From the NCBI GenBank assembly GCA_035516965.1, contig DATIZR010000116.1, positions 22,158 to 86,157 on the forward strand: a stretch of DNA of 64,000 nt, read 5' to 3'. A program made the position numbers and the translations under genes. Source of the DNA: Nitrospirota bacterium. GTDB lineage: Bacteria; Nitrospirota; UBA9217. The notes beneath the pieces are model-generated. The model ran no database searches. It had not been told where the DNA came from and saw nothing but the letters and a program-made list of their open reading frames with translations. Shown here in pieces: positions 38,759 to 48,076 of this stretch (the stretch's first letter is position 1; each line of letters starts with the position of its first letter).

Positions 38759-39059
38759 GACCGGCTTCACTGTAACAGTGATTCGACTTCTTGTCAACCA
38801 GGATAAGGTGAATCGGTCAGACAGCATGGCATCCGGGGCTCGAAGCCTCTGTTATCACCTTTGCAACCCCCGTGGTTTCATGCCTGCCTAGGAACTTTTC
38901 GCGGAATTGTGACCCGGCGGATGTGATCGGCCTGCTGAATATTCAAGGGTCATGGATCATGATGCAGCGAGCTGCAAGAAGAATTTCTTTTTCTGAAGGG
39001 ATATAAAATTTGGGGCATCACATCATATAAATTCAGCATAGATATTGTCCGATATTGAC
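38759..39059. other. Intergenic, no gene recognised
   Basis: Mostly AT-rich DNA between the divergent metallo-beta-lactamase-fold and two-CW genes. I see no supported coding frame. The plus-strand promoter for the two-CW gene lies at the right end. Confidence 0.35.
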
Positions 39060-39089
39060 TTGACACCGTCCGATTCCGGACAGAATAGT
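39060..39089 (+). promoter_or_regulatory. Promoter of the first two-CW gene with internal inverted repeat
   Basis: TTGACA (39060-39065), 18 bp, AATAGT (39084-39089). The spacer holds GTCCG-ATTC-CGGAC (39068-39081), a 5-bp inverted repeat, containing TCCGGA (39075-39080). The paralogue's promoter also carries TCCGGA between -35 and -10. Confidence 0.5.
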
Positions 39090-39191
39090 TGCTGAGTATT
39101 TTGCAATCTGCTGTAAATGCACCCATTTTTTTATGGCATTTTATTTGCTCATCATCGTACATGCATTGAGCAGGAAAGGTGGGGTGAAGCC

Positions 39192-39638
39192 ATGAGTGTT
39201 TTGATCGAGAGGAAAGTGCCATCCATTACCAACAAGGCCAAGCTGAACTGCTGGGAGTATAAAAAATGCGGACGCCAGCCCGGCGGTCACAAGGCAAGCG
39301 AACTGGGCATCTGCCCTGCCACGATCGATCATGGGCTTGATGGCACCCACGGGGGAAAGAACGCGGGACGTGCCTGCTGGGTGGTCGCCGGATCGCTGTG
39401 CGGTGGAAAAATCCAGGGTACCTACGCGAGAAAACTGCTGAACTGCTGGCGCTGTGAGTTCATGATCGCGGTGAAGCTGGAGGAGGATGACATGCCGTTC
39501 GGTTTTTCCCATACCCGTCTCGGCATGGTGCGGTCTCTCGAGAAGCAGAGAGCGGAAGGTTCGGAGCCGAAGGAGCAGCCCGTACCCGGGGAGATGCCGG
39601 GTCTCCGCCATCCGCACCGGGAGGGCGGACCGGCATGA
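39192..39638 (+). CDS. Two-CW domain protein (copy 1)
   Basis: 148 residues from the ATG at 39192. The conserved core (about 17-92) has seven Cys: NCWEYKKCG (20, 26), ICPATI (41), GRACWVVAGSLCGG (62, 70) and NCWRCEF (85, 88), three of them in Cys-Trp pairs. This is the two-CW domain, a small presumed metal- or cluster-binding module of unknown function. The C-terminal 50 residues are charged and poorly conserved with the paralogue. The AGGTGGGG ribosome-binding site is weak. It lies 42 bp upstream of the TrmJ-type gene on the same strand. Confidence 0.88.
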   Translation: MSVLIERKVPSITNKAKLNCWEYKKCGRQPGGHKASELGICPATIDHGLDGTHGGKNAGRACWVVAGSLCGGKIQGTYARKLLNCWRCEFMIAVKLEEDDMPFGFSHTRLGMVRSLEKQRAEGSEPKEQPVPGEMPGLRHPHREGGPA

Positions 39639-39645
39639 TTTTCTC

Positions 39646-39674
39646 TTGAGGGCGCGCCTGCCGTTGTTTATAAT
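39646..39674 (+). promoter_or_regulatory. Promoter of the TrmJ-type gene, implying a leaderless mRNA
   Basis: TTGAGG (39646-39651), exactly 17 bp, TATAAT (39669-39674, perfect). The ATG at 39681 is 7 bp after the -10, where transcription would begin, and there is no Shine-Dalgarno sequence. Confidence 0.6.
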
Positions 39675-39680
39675 GAACCC

Positions 39681-40409
39681 ATGCAGGCACCTTCAGCCCT
39701 CACGAATGTCAGCATTGTGCTGGTGGATACCAAGACCGCGGAGAACATCGGCTCCGTTGCACGATGCATGATGAACATGGGCCTTTCCCGACTGGTGCTC
39801 GTGAGGCCGCCCCGCGACCGGGACGGCGCCCGGAAGCTCGCAGCGGGAGCCGGGCAGATACTGGACGCGGCAGCGGAATACTCCTGCCTGCGCGATGCAG
39901 TTTCCGGTCTGAACCTGGTAATCGGAGTATCGCGCCACCGGGGCAAACTGCGCCGGAATGTGCACACGCCCCGCGAAGCAGCCGCCGATGTCCTTCCCCT
40001 GCTTTCCGCGAATACCGTTGCACTGGTCTTCGGGAACGAAGTGAACGGACTGGACCGTGAGGACCTGGCGAACTGCCACGAATTCATCGCGATTCCGTCG
40101 TCGGACGCGTTTCCCTCCCTGAATCTGTCCCACGCCGTCATGGTGGTGGCCTATGAGTTTCTTGTGGCGGCCCAAGGTCCGGTCACCCCGGACAGCGCCG
40201 AAGTGGCGGTGCAGGACGAACTCGAGCAGTTCTATGCCCATCTGGAGGCGACCCTCCGGGAGATCGGGTTTCTCGATGGACGGCATCCGGACCGGATCAT
40301 GTTCGCGATGAGGCAGCTGTTCGGACGAACGCGTCTCGACTCGAGGGAGGTCAGCATGCTCCGCGGCATACTCAGGAATGTTGGCCGTACGAGCAACGGA
40401 AGCGGTTGA
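39681..40409 (+). CDS. trmJ: TrmJ-type SpoU-family RNA methyltransferase
   Basis: 242 residues, SPOUT (knotted) fold. Family motifs: ENIGSVARCMMNMG (motif 1, with Asn22 and Arg28), LVFGNEVNGL (motif 2) and IPSSDAFPSLNLSHAVMVVAYE (motif 3). A C-terminal helical part follows, with HPDRIMFAMRQLFGRTRL as in TrmJ, which methylates the 2'-O of tRNA residue 32 with S-adenosylmethionine. The tRNA target is inferred from this C-terminal similarity. The translation start coincides with the predicted transcription start. It is flanked by two paralogous two-CW genes. Confidence 0.92.
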   Translation: MQAPSALTNVSIVLVDTKTAENIGSVARCMMNMGLSRLVLVRPPRDRDGARKLAAGAGQILDAAAEYSCLRDAVSGLNLVIGVSRHRGKLRRNVHTPREAAADVLPLLSANTVALVFGNEVNGLDREDLANCHEFIAIPSSDAFPSLNLSHAVMVVAYEFLVAAQGPVTPDSAEVAVQDELEQFYAHLEATLREIGFLDGRHPDRIMFAMRQLFGRTRLDSREVSMLRGILRNVGRTSNGSG

Positions 40410-40463
40410 AATGGACAAGCCTCAAGCCATGATTATCATATGATCTTCATCCAGCATCTCCGA

Positions 40464-40492
40464 TTGACAGCTTTTTTCCGGATCGGTAAAAT
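40464..40492 (+). promoter_or_regulatory. Promoter of the second two-CW gene
   Basis: TTGACA (40464-40469), 17 bp, TAAAAT (40487-40492), a near-consensus promoter. The spacer contains TCCGGA (40477-40482) and the site is bracketed by CCGAT (40460-40464) and ATCGG (40482-40486). Leader of about 90 nt. Confidence 0.65.
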
Positions 40493-40591
40493 ACTTTAGT
40501 TCTATTAAAATAAGCATCCACGCAGAGGTTGAAAAGGATCAAAGCCAGATATATGCAATCATAATCTTACGAACAGGGGGAGTATTGAGAG

Positions 40592-41002
40592 ATGGCCAAG
40601 CTGAACGAAGCGGGACACATGGTTCTTGAGAGTGCCGGGAAAATGAACTGCTGGGAACACAAAAAGTGCGGACGCCAGCCGGGCGGCAGTAAATCGGCCG
40701 AGCTGGGCATCTGTCCGGTCACGATCTATGCCGAGCTCGACGGCGCCCACGGCGGCAAGAATGCCGGCAGGGCGTGCTGGGCCATTGCGGGGTCGCTCTG
40801 CGGCGGCAAGGTCCAGGGGACCTATGCGCAAAAGCTGCACAACTGCTGGCGGTGCGATTTCATGAACAGGGTGAAGCAGGAGGAAGAGCCGAACCCGCAT
40901 GGTTTCTCGGCGACCCGGCTGGGGATGGACAAAGTGATTGAGAAGCAGAATGCGAAGTCGGCCGTGGCACCTGCCGCCGGCCAGGAGCAAAAGCGTCATT
41001 GA
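40592..41002 (+). CDS. Two-CW domain protein (copy 2)
   Basis: 136 residues. The core repeats that of the copy at 39192-39638 almost residue for residue: NCWEHKKCGRQPGG, ELGICPVTI, GGKNAGRACWAIAGSLCGGK and NCWRCDF, with all seven Cys conserved, plus the shared 'HGFSATRLGMDKVIEKQ' segment. This is a duplication with the trmJ gene between the copies. Expression is from its own strong promoter. Function unknown; metal binding is likely from the Cys pattern. A hairpin with a T-run follows. Confidence 0.88.
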   Translation: MAKLNEAGHMVLESAGKMNCWEHKKCGRQPGGSKSAELGICPVTIYAELDGAHGGKNAGRACWAIAGSLCGGKVQGTYAQKLHNCWRCDFMNRVKQEEEPNPHGFSATRLGMDKVIEKQNAKSAVAPAAGQEQKRH

Positions 41003-41066
41003 TCAGGCCGCAGGGCGGGCCTTTCGCTTTGCGTGAACCAGTGGTTATTTTTCGAACGGAACAGAG

Positions 41067-41112
41067 AACCACAGCATCAGCAGACGGAATCCTGCGGGCT
41101 GTGGTTTTCTTT
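41067..41112 (+). terminator. Terminator after the second two-CW gene
   Basis: Outer stem AACCACAGC (41067-41075) with GCTGTGGTT (41098-41106) and an inner GCAG/CTGC stem, followed by TTCTTTCT. It reads in the plus direction and ends 8-14 bp short of the convergent ftsZ stop. Confidence 0.6.
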
Positions 41113-41119
41113 CTAAGCC

Positions 41120-42358
41120 CTAATCCGCCTGCCTTCTTAAAAACGTGGGCTTGTCCAGGTCCTCGCTGTCGATGCCGAGAGCCTCGTTCTTGAACTCGAA
41201 GGCCTCCTGCTGCCGCCGCCTGGGCTTCTCGACGACCTTCATGTACTCCTTCAGGTTGACCGGCCGCTTCACCCGCTCGCGGATGCCCTCCTCGTCGAAT
41301 CCGGTGGCGATCACCGTCACCATCACCTCTTCGCTCATAACGGGATTGATCACCGCACCGAAGATGATGTTCGCTCCCGGGTCCACCTCTTCCTTGATGA
41401 TCGCCGAGGCTTCGTTCAGTTCGTAGATGCCCATGTCGTTGCCGCCGGTGATGTTCAGCAGCACGGCGCGGGCGCCCTTGATGGAGCCGTCCTCGAGCAG
41501 CGGGCTCGCGATCGCTTTCTGGGCCGCCTCCATCGCCCTGTTCTCGCCGCGCGCGACGCCGGTCCCCATGACCGCCCTCCCGCGGTTCGCCATCACCGTC
41601 TTCACGTCGGCGAAGTCGACGTTCACGTAGCCCGGGATCATGACCACGTCGGAGATCCCCTTGACCGCCTGGCCCAGCACGTCATCGGCCAGCCGGAAGG
41701 ATTCGAGCAGCGTCGTCCGCTTCTCGGCCAGGTTGAGCAGCCGCTCGTTCGGGATCACGATGAGCGCGTCCACGTTCTTCTTGAGCTCGGCAATGCCTTC
41801 ATCGGCCTTCTGCATCCGGGCCACGCCTTCGAAGGTGAACGGCCTGGTCACGACGGCCACCGCGAGCGCGCCGACCTCGCGGGCGAGCCCCGCGATCACC
41901 GGCGCCGCGCCCGTGCCCGTGCCGCCGCCCATGCCCGCCGTGATGAAGACCATGTCCGAGCCGGCGAGGGCCGCCTTGATCTTCTCGGCGTCCTCCAGCG
42001 CGGCCGACCGGCCGATCTCGGGATTGGCGCCCGCCCCGCGTCCGTTCGTGATCTTCGAGCCGATCTGCAGCTTCGTGGTTGCCTGCACGCGGTCCAGGGC
42101 CTGCATGTCCGTGTTCGTCACGATGAACTGCACACCCAGGATGTCGGATTTGACCATGGTGCTGACGGCGTTGCTCCCGCCCCCTCCGACGCCGATGACC
42201 TTGATCACCGCCGGCAATCTTTCCTCCTCGAATTGGAACATCCCGCTTGCCCTCCTCTCCTCCCGCGCGTCCGGGCAAGGTCCCTGCCGCTCTCCCCCGC
42301 CCTCGCCCGCGACAAAATCCATGATGTCCTGGAAACCTAATTCGAGCTTATCGTCCAT
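41120..42358 (-). CDS. ftsZ: Cell division protein FtsZ
   Basis: Tubulin-like GTPase that forms the Z ring. 412 residues. GTP-binding residues are in VGGGGSNAV and the tubulin signature GGGTGTGAAP; the T7 loop NVDFADVKTVM is intact; the C-terminal tail ends with LDKPTFLRRQAD, matching the conserved FtsA/ZipA-binding peptide. Two starts are possible: the ATG at 42358 behind CGGAGGGG gives a 39-residue acidic/Arg-rich N-terminal extension, while an internal ATG at 42241 (MFQFEEERLPAVIKV, the usual FtsZ start) has an even stronger GGAGGAGAGGAGGG site. Both forms might be made. Last gene of the dcw cluster. Confidence 0.97.
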   Translation of the reverse strand: MDDKLELGFQDIMDFVAGEGGGERQGPCPDAREERRASGMFQFEEERLPAVIKVIGVGGGGSNAVSTMVKSDILGVQFIVTNTDMQALDRVQATTKLQIGSKITNGRGAGANPEIGRSAALEDAEKIKAALAGSDMVFITAGMGGGTGTGAAPVIAGLAREVGALAVAVVTRPFTFEGVARMQKADEGIAELKKNVDALIVIPNERLLNLAEKRTTLLESFRLADDVLGQAVKGISDVVMIPGYVNVDFADVKTVMANRGRAVMGTGVARGENRAMEAAQKAIASPLLEDGSIKGARAVLLNITGGNDMGIYELNEASAIIKEEVDPGANIIFGAVINPVMSEEVMVTVIATGFDEEGIRERVKRPVNLKEYMKVVEKPRRRQQEAFEFKNEALGIDSEDLDKPTFLRRQAD

Positions 42359-42488
42359 GACCCCTCCGGGTGATTCATAAAAGCATTGGAAATTGAAGAT
42401 TGTTAATTCTCGATATTCAGTTTGAACGCACGCCTTACCTTTGATATTTGCAATTTGCCCTTTGCATTATTCAATGCGGCTTCAACCG

Positions 42489-43709
42489 CTAAATGTACTC
42501 TCCCAGCCACTTCCAGATCCGGTTCAGCGCGCCCCCGCCCTTGAACTTGCGCGGGGCCTCACGCTGGTTATCCGCACCGTAGAGCACGAGCCCGACGCCC
42601 GTCGCGTAGATCGGGCTGTTCACGACATCCATGAGGCCGCCGATGTCCCGCGGTGTGCCGCGCCGGATCGGCAGCCCGAGGAAGCGCTCCGCCGCCTCCT
42701 GCATACCCTCCATGAGTGCGACGCCGCCGGTGATCACGATGCCCGATGCGAACATGTCCTCGAACCCGGTCTTCTTGAGCCGCTGCTGGACCATGCCGAA
42801 GAGCTCCTCCACGCGGGGCTCGATGATCTCCGACAGTATCTGGCGCGACAGCAGCCGGGGGGGCCGCCCGCCCACGCTCGGCACGTCCAGGGTCTCCTCG
42901 TGCTTGACGAGCGATGACAGCGCGCACCCGTACTTGATCTTGATCTTCTCGGCCTCGGACGCCGGGGTCCGGAGGCCGATCGCGATGTCGTTCGTCAGGT
43001 GGTTTCCGCCGATGGGCAGGACCTCGGTGTGCCAGAGGCTTCCCTCAAGGAAGAGCGCCACGTCCGTCGTCCCGCCCCCGATGTCCACCACGACCACGCC
43101 CAGGTTCTGCTCTTCCTCGGTCAGGACGGCTCTGCTCGACGCGAGCGGCTGCAGCGCCAGGTCGCTCACATGGAGCCCGGCCCGCGAGCAGCTCTTCACG
43201 ATGTTCTGGATCGAGGTCAGCGCCCCGGTGATGATATGCACCTTGGCCTCGAGCCGGACGCCGAACATGCCGAGGGGGTCCTTGATGCCATCCTGGTCGT
43301 CGATGATGAACTCCTGCGGGAGCACGTGGAGGACCTGCTGGTCCATGGGGATGTTCACCGCGCGGGCGGCGTCGATCACCCGCGCAATGTCCGTGGCCCC
43401 CACTTCCTTGTTCTTGATGGCCACGACCCCGCGGGAATTGATGCCCTTGATATGGCTTCCGGAGATGCCCACGTACACCGAATTGATCTCGACTCCGGCC
43501 ATCAGCTCCGCTTCCTGCACCGCCTTTTTGATGGATTCGACGGTGCTGTCGATGTTCACGACCACGCCCTTCTTCAGGCCGAGAGACGGGCTGATGCCGA
43601 TGCCGATGATGTCCACCTGGCCGCCATCCTTGACCTCGCCCACGATGGCGCAGACCTTGGTCGTGCCCAGGTCCAGGCCGACGATCACATTGTCAAGTTT
43701 TTTCACCAC
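42489..43709 (-). CDS. ftsA: Cell division protein FtsA
   Basis: Actin-like ATPase that tethers FtsZ to the membrane. 406 residues if translation starts at the GTG at 43709 (a second GTG follows at 43706). GGAGG sits 5-8 bp before these codons, whereas the ATG at 43781 has no site and adds unrelated residues. Actin-fold motifs are GLDLGTTKVCAIVGE, VVDIGGGTTDVALF and GIVITGGVALMEGM. The C terminus FKGGGALNRIWKWLGEYI is the amphipathic membrane-targeting helix. The 130-bp gap to ftsZ is AT-rich without a gene. Confidence 0.96.
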   Translation of the reverse strand: MVKKLDNVIVGLDLGTTKVCAIVGEVKDGGQVDIIGIGISPSLGLKKGVVVNIDSTVESIKKAVQEAELMAGVEINSVYVGISGSHIKGINSRGVVAIKNKEVGATDIARVIDAARAVNIPMDQQVLHVLPQEFIIDDQDGIKDPLGMFGVRLEAKVHIITGALTSIQNIVKSCSRAGLHVSDLALQPLASSRAVLTEEEQNLGVVVVDIGGGTTDVALFLEGSLWHTEVLPIGGNHLTNDIAIGLRTPASEAEKIKIKYGCALSSLVKHEETLDVPSVGGRPPRLLSRQILSEIIEPRVEELFGMVQQRLKKTGFEDMFASGIVITGGVALMEGMQEAAERFLGLPIRRGTPRDIGGLMDVVNSPIYATGVGLVLYGADNQREAPRKFKGGGALNRIWKWLGEYI

Positions 43710-43811
43710 GGCGTCCTCCGTTTTGCACAGGCTCCCCCTGCCGGCATCCGCATGAGCAGTCGGGATCGATCGTCCCGTCACGATCGAAAGCGTCTCGGGC
43801 TTCGCTGTTGA

Positions 43812-44738
43812 TCAGTGGCGCTGATCGGCAGGCAGCCGCTTGTTGCCGGGATTTTTTTTCGCGCCCATCACTCCCGGGCCCCGGGCCGTTTTCACCGCCA
43901 TCACTGCGGCCTGGCTCTCGGCGCGGAGGTCCACATAGGCGATGTCCAGATTGCGCTGTTTCACGTCCGCCATCACCTCGGCGAGCCGGCGCAGCTTCTC
44001 TGCGTACCTGCCGCTTCCGATCTTGAACTCATGGCCGGCGTACACGACGCTCAGTGATTCCGGCGATGCCGCCCTGATCGTGACGTCGGCGGGCTTCCAC
44101 CCTCCCCGGGATTCGATCTCGGCCAGGAGTGTCAGCGCCTCACTCAGGCGGTCCGTCATGACGGACTCCCCGGGACGCGTTCTCAGGTCCCTGATCACCA
44201 CGGTGGGCAGCTGCCGTTCGGCTGCCGACTCCTGCACAGCCCGGTCGATCACGAATTCCTCGTGATCGACAAGATAGCGGCCCATATCGGTCTCGAGCAC
44301 CGCTGCAGGAACGCGCTCGACGACTTCCATCGTAATCCTGTTCGGCAGGCGCCGGTGGATCCTTACGTCCCTGATCCAGGGATTGGCGCGGGCCCGCCGC
44401 GCAGCTGCCTCGAGGTCGACACGGAAGATGTTCTGGCCCGTAAAGGGTCCCACGATGCTCTTGAGCTCGGCATCCTTGATCTCATGCACCCCCCTGACGT
44501 CGACGCCCGATATCTGGAACCAATCGGCATGGGTAATCATGCCGTAGGCCTGCCAGGAAAGCCAGACCGCCGCCGCGGCCAGAAGGAGGACCAGGACCGG
44601 GAGAACGCTGCCCAGAAGCCTTGACAGGGAGGCGCCCCCCTTCCTCCTTCCGCGGCCGGCCTCGACGCGCTTGACGCTCCCCCGGCCTGCTCTGCTTCGG
44701 TGTTTTGCGGGAACCTTTACGTTCTTATAGTCGCGCAC
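43812..44738 (-). CDS. ftsQ: Cell division protein FtsQ
   Basis: Bitopic divisome protein that bridges cytoplasmic and periplasmic division proteins with FtsB and FtsL. 308 residues: a basic cytoplasmic N terminus (about 1-37, many Arg and Lys), one membrane helix (LLGSVLPVLVLLLAAAAVWL), a POTRA domain (FQISGVDVRGVHEI through IRDVRIHRRLPNRITMEVVE then RVPAAVL) and the FtsQ-type beta domain. The start codon is GTG at 44738 with only a weak GGAT site. It lies between ddl and ftsA, 39 bp and about 100 bp away. Confidence 0.93.
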   Translation of the reverse strand: MRDYKNVKVPAKHRSRAGRGSVKRVEAGRGRRKGGASLSRLLGSVLPVLVLLLAAAAVWLSWQAYGMITHADWFQISGVDVRGVHEIKDAELKSIVGPFTGQNIFRVDLEAAARRARANPWIRDVRIHRRLPNRITMEVVERVPAAVLETDMGRYLVDHEEFVIDRAVQESAAERQLPTVVIRDLRTRPGESVMTDRLSEALTLLAEIESRGGWKPADVTIRAASPESLSVVYAGHEFKIGSGRYAEKLRRLAEVMADVKQRNLDIAYVDLRAESQAAVMAVKTARGPGVMGAKKNPGNKRLPADQRH

Positions 44739-44777
44739 AATCCATCCGCCGGCAGTATCTCGCGCCCTTGCCGATCA

Positions 44778-45704
44778 TCACTTCTCCGCCACCGCCATCC
44801 GCAGGATCTCCTCGACGAGGTCCGGGAAGGATATCCCGACGCCCCTCGCGATATCCGGCAGCAGGCTCGTTGCGGTCATGCCCGGCAGGGTGTTCACTTC
44901 CAGGATGTACGGATCTCCGGCATCGTCGATGATGAAGTCCACGCGGCTGTAGCCGCGGCAGCCGATGGCACGGTGCGCGGCCAGGCCCGCCCGGAGCGTC
45001 CGCTGATACACGGCCTCGGGGAGCCGAGCCGGGAAGAAGTGGTCCGACATCCCTTCCTTGTATTTGGCCTCGTAATCATAGAAGATGTTCTTCGGTACGA
45101 TCTCGATGGCGCCGAGGGCCCGTTCGCCGAGGACGCCCACCTGCACCTCTTTGCCCTTCATGAACTTCTCGATCAGGATCTCTCCGCCGTAACGGAAGGC
45201 GAGCTCGATCGCGTTGCCGGCCTCCTCCTTCGTGAAGACAAGGCTTACGCCCACGCTCGATCCCTCGGCATGCGGCTTGACCACGGCAGGCAGACCGATG
45301 CGCGCGAATGCCTCTCCGGCCTTTCCGGCATCGGCCCGGCTCAGCACTTCGTAGGGGCCGACGAGCAGGCCCTGCGACCGGAAAACCTGCTTCGAGACGG
45401 TCTTGTCCATGCCGATGGCGCTCGCGAGAATGCCCGAGCCCGTGTAGGGGATGCCCATCACTTCGAGCATGCCCTGGATGGCCCCATCCTCGCCGAACTT
45501 CCCGTGGAGCGCGATGAAGGCCGCCTCGACGCCCTTCGCGCGGAGCGACGCGGCCACGTCCCTGCCCACGTCGATGGCGACCGGGCCATACCCCTTTTCC
45601 TGCAAAGCCTTCAGGATGGCGGCGCCGCTCGCGAGCGACACCTCGCGCTCGGATGAGAGGCCGCCCATGAGGACGCCGATCTTTTTGTTCGTAACGAGAG
45701 CCAT
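44778..45704 (-). CDS. ddl: D-alanine-D-alanine ligase
   Basis: ATP-grasp enzyme that makes D-Ala-D-Ala for the peptidoglycan stem. 308 residues. Motifs: [46 protein letters not shown], and the metal-binding C-terminal [10 protein letters not shown] then [16 protein letters not shown]. The position between murB and ftsQ is the standard one. The 97-bp gap to murB carries an imperfect inverted repeat (cacgaatcttcacgaatgaa type). Confidence 0.97.
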   Translation of the reverse strand: MALVTNKKIGVLMGGLSSEREVSLASGAAILKALQEKGYGPVAIDVGRDVAASLRAKGVEAAFIALHGKFGEDGAIQGMLEVMGIPYTGSGILASAIGMDKTVSKQVFRSQGLLVGPYEVLSRADAGKAGEAFARIGLPAVVKPHAEGSSVGVSLVFTKEEAGNAIELAFRYGGEILIEKFMKGKEVQVGVLGERALGAIEIVPKNIFYDYEAKYKEGMSDHFFPARLPEAVYQRTLRAGLAAHRAIGCRGYSRVDFIIDDAGDPYILEVNTLPGMTATSLLPDIARGVGISFPDLVEEILRMAVAEK

Positions 45705-45729
45705 AGAATCTATTCCCTCTGCCGTGCAT

Positions 45730-45795
45730 GGTCACGAATCTTCACGAATGAAACAGATTTTTCTTCACCTTCATTCGCGTTCATTCGCGGCGGCT
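45730..45795. repeat. Imperfect inverted repeat between ddl and murB
   Basis: CACGAATCTTCACGAATGAA (about 45733-45752) is roughly mirrored by TTCATTCGCGTTCATTCGCG (about 45769-45788), about 15 of 20 positions complementary. It lies in a gap inside the dcw operon. It could form a hairpin in the mRNA but has no T-run; it looks like a dispersed intergenic repeat. Confidence 0.55.
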
Positions 45796-45801
45796 GCTGT
45801 T

Positions 45802-46710
45802 TCAGTCTTCCCCGATGATCTTGATCTCCGGCTCGAGCCGGACGCCGTGCGTGTCCAGGACGGCCTGCTTCATGATCTCCATGAGCCCGAGCACGTCCTT
45901 CGCCGTCGCCTTGCCCGTGTTTATGATGAAGTTGGCATGCTTCTCGGAGACCTGCGCACCGCCGACGCTTCGACTTTTCAGGTGCGCCGACTCGATCAGC
46001 CTGCCCGCAGCTTCCTCCTGGGGGTTCTTGAAGATGGAGCCGGCGCTCGGCGCCCCCCAGGGCTGGTGCTGCTTCCTCTTGTCCTGCAGCTCCTTGACGT
46101 GCGCCCTGATCTTCTCCTTGTCCCCCCGGCGCAGAACCACCCGGGCCGCGACGACGACGTGGCCCTCGGGAACGTTCGCGGTCCGGTAGCCGAACCCCAT
46201 CTCATCCCGCCCCCGCTCGACCAGCTCGCCGGTGGGCGCGATCAGCGTCACCGCCTCGATGATGTCTCCGATCTCTCCCTCCGCGGTGCCGGCATTCATA
46301 CAGACCGCCCCGCCGACCGTCCCCGGAATGCCGGTCGCAAACTCGAGCCCGGTGAGCCCCTGTTCCAGGGCAAAGGCGTGCAGCTTCGGAAGGGCGGCGC
46401 CCGCCTCGGCGGAGACAACCACGAACGTCCCGCCCACGGACCGGTACTCCCGCTCCATCCTGATCGCGTCCATGCGCTGGAGGCTGATCACCACGCCGCG
46501 GAACCCGCCGTCGCGCACGAGGAGGTTGGTGCCTCCCCCCAGGATGAAATAGGGCTGGCCCGCCTTCCTGACCTCGCGCAGCAGGACCCGCAGGTCCTCG
46601 GCGTCCGCGGGATAGGCGAGGAGGTCCGCAGGACCACCGATGGTGAAGGACGTATGCCGGCTCAGTGGTTCATTCCGTTTCTGCTCACCCTTAATGGCTA
46701 TCGTTTCCAT
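45802..46710 (-). CDS. murB: UDP-N-acetylenolpyruvoylglucosamine reductase
   Basis: FAD/NADPH enzyme that completes UDP-MurNAc. 302 residues, a type II MurB. FAD-binding segments: [33 protein letters not shown] and [21 protein letters not shown]. The catalytic Ser lies in [11 protein letters not shown], and the final Glu in LEPEIKIIG is present. Its 5' end overlaps the murC 3' end by 20 bp. Confidence 0.97.
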   Translation of the reverse strand: METIAIKGEQKRNEPLSRHTSFTIGGPADLLAYPADAEDLRVLLREVRKAGQPYFILGGGTNLLVRDGGFRGVVISLQRMDAIRMEREYRSVGGTFVVVSAEAGAALPKLHAFALEQGLTGLEFATGIPGTVGGAVCMNAGTAEGEIGDIIEAVTLIAPTGELVERGRDEMGFGYRTANVPEGHVVVAARVVLRRGDKEKIRAHVKELQDKRKQHQPWGAPSAGSIFKNPQEEAAGRLIESAHLKSRSVGGAQVSEKHANFIINTGKATAKDVLGLMEIMKQAVLDTHGVRLEPEIKIIGED

Positions 46711-48076
46711 ATCTCATTTTCTCCAGGACCTGCTCCCCGATCTTCCAGACATCGCCTGCGCCGAGCGTGATCAGGAGATCACCCTTCCTGAGCACGCCGA
46801 GCAGGTGGTTCACAACGGTGTCCCTGTCGGGGAGGAACGTTACATCCTTATGGCCATACCGCTTGATGCCTTCGTAGAGCGCGTGACCGGAGACGCCGGG
46901 AATCGGCTTCTCTCCGGCCGCGTAAATCTCCATGACGATCAGCGTGTCAGCCTGGTTGAAGGCGGTGAAGAAATCCTCCATCAGGTGCTGCGTCCGGCTG
47001 TACCGGTGCGGCTGGAACACGACCACGACGCGCCTCTCGAGGCCCGCGGCGGCGGCCGCCAGCGTCGCCTTCACCTCTGTCGGGTGATGGCCGTAGTCGT
47101 CCACGACGATGACGCCGTTCACCTCGCCCTTGACGGTGAAACGGCGCTGCACACCGCTGAACTCCCTGAGCGCCTTCCGGATGACCTCGATGTCGATTTC
47201 CAGCTGCCGGCCGACCGCGACTGCAGCGAGGCTGTTGCTGATGTTGTGGAGGCCGGGCACGGAGAGCTCGAACCAGCCCAGGTCCTGGTCGCGATGCACG
47301 ACCTTGAAGCGGGCCCCGAGGGGCTTGAGGGACACTTCCTTTGCCTGGTAGTCGGCCTGCGAGCTCATGCCGTAGGTCTCGAAGCGCTTCTGCACATGCG
47401 GGATGAGCGCCTGGATGTGGGGCTGGTCCAGGCACAGGATCGAGACGCCGTAGAACGGGACCTTGTTGATGAAGGTGAGAAAGGCGTCCTTGATCTCGTC
47501 GATGTCCTTGTAAAAGTCGAGGTGCTCCGCGTCGATCGTGGTCACGACGGCGATCGTCGGCGAGAGCTTGAGGAAGCTCCCGTCGCTCTCGTCGGCCTCC
47601 GCCACGAGGAACTCGCCCTGGCCCAGCTTCGCGTTCGTGCCGATGCTGTTCAGTTTGCCGCCGATCACGACCGTCGGGTCGATGCCGCCCGCCGCGAGCA
47701 CCGTCGCCACCATCGAGGTCGTCGTGGTCTTGCCGTGGGCGCCCGCGATCGCCACGCCGTACTTCAGCCGCATGAGCTCGGCCAGCATCTCCGCCCGGGG
47801 TATGACGGGGATCTGCTGCTCCCGGGCTGCGATCACCTCGACGTTGTCGTCTTTCACGGCCGACGAGATGACCACCACGTGCGGCGCCGTGACGTTCTCA
47901 GCCCGGTGGCCGATCGCGATCTCGCCGCCCAGCTTTCTGAGACGCTCCGTTGTGTCCGACTCCCGCATGTCCGAGCCCGACACCCGGTACCCGAGGTTCA
48001 GCAGCACCTCGGCGATGCCGCTCATGCCGATGCCGCCGATGCCGACAAAATGAATGTGTTTAATCTTTTTGAACAT
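46691..48076 (-). CDS. murC: UDP-N-acetylmuramate-L-alanine ligase
   Basis: Adds L-Ala to UDP-MurNAc using ATP. 461 residues from the ATG at 48076 (GCAAGGACT before it; the frame is open to 48154 without homology). N-terminal Rossmann motif [20 protein letters not shown] loop [11 protein letters not shown], central [10 protein letters not shown], and C-terminal [14 protein letters not shown]. It overlaps murG upstream by 17 bp and murB downstream by 20 bp, so the three genes are tightly coupled. Confidence 0.97.
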   Translation of the reverse strand: MFKKIKHIHFVGIGGIGMSGIAEVLLNLGYRVSGSDMRESDTTERLRKLGGEIAIGHRAENVTAPHVVVISSAVKDDNVEVIAAREQQIPVIPRAEMLAELMRLKYGVAIAGAHGKTTTTSMVATVLAAGGIDPTVVIGGKLNSIGTNAKLGQGEFLVAEADESDGSFLKLSPTIAVVTTIDAEHLDFYKDIDEIKDAFLTFINKVPFYGVSILCLDQPHIQALIPHVQKRFETYGMSSQADYQAKEVSLKPLGARFKVVHRDQDLGWFELSVPGLHNISNSLAAVAVGRQLEIDIEVIRKALREFSGVQRRFTVKGEVNGVIVVDDYGHHPTEVKATLAAAAAGLERRVVVVFQPHRYSRTQHLMEDFFTAFNQADTLIVMEIYAAGEKPIPGVSGHALYEGIKRYGHKDVTFLPDRDTVVNHLLGVLRKGDLLITLGAGDVWKIGEQVLEKMRYGNDSH

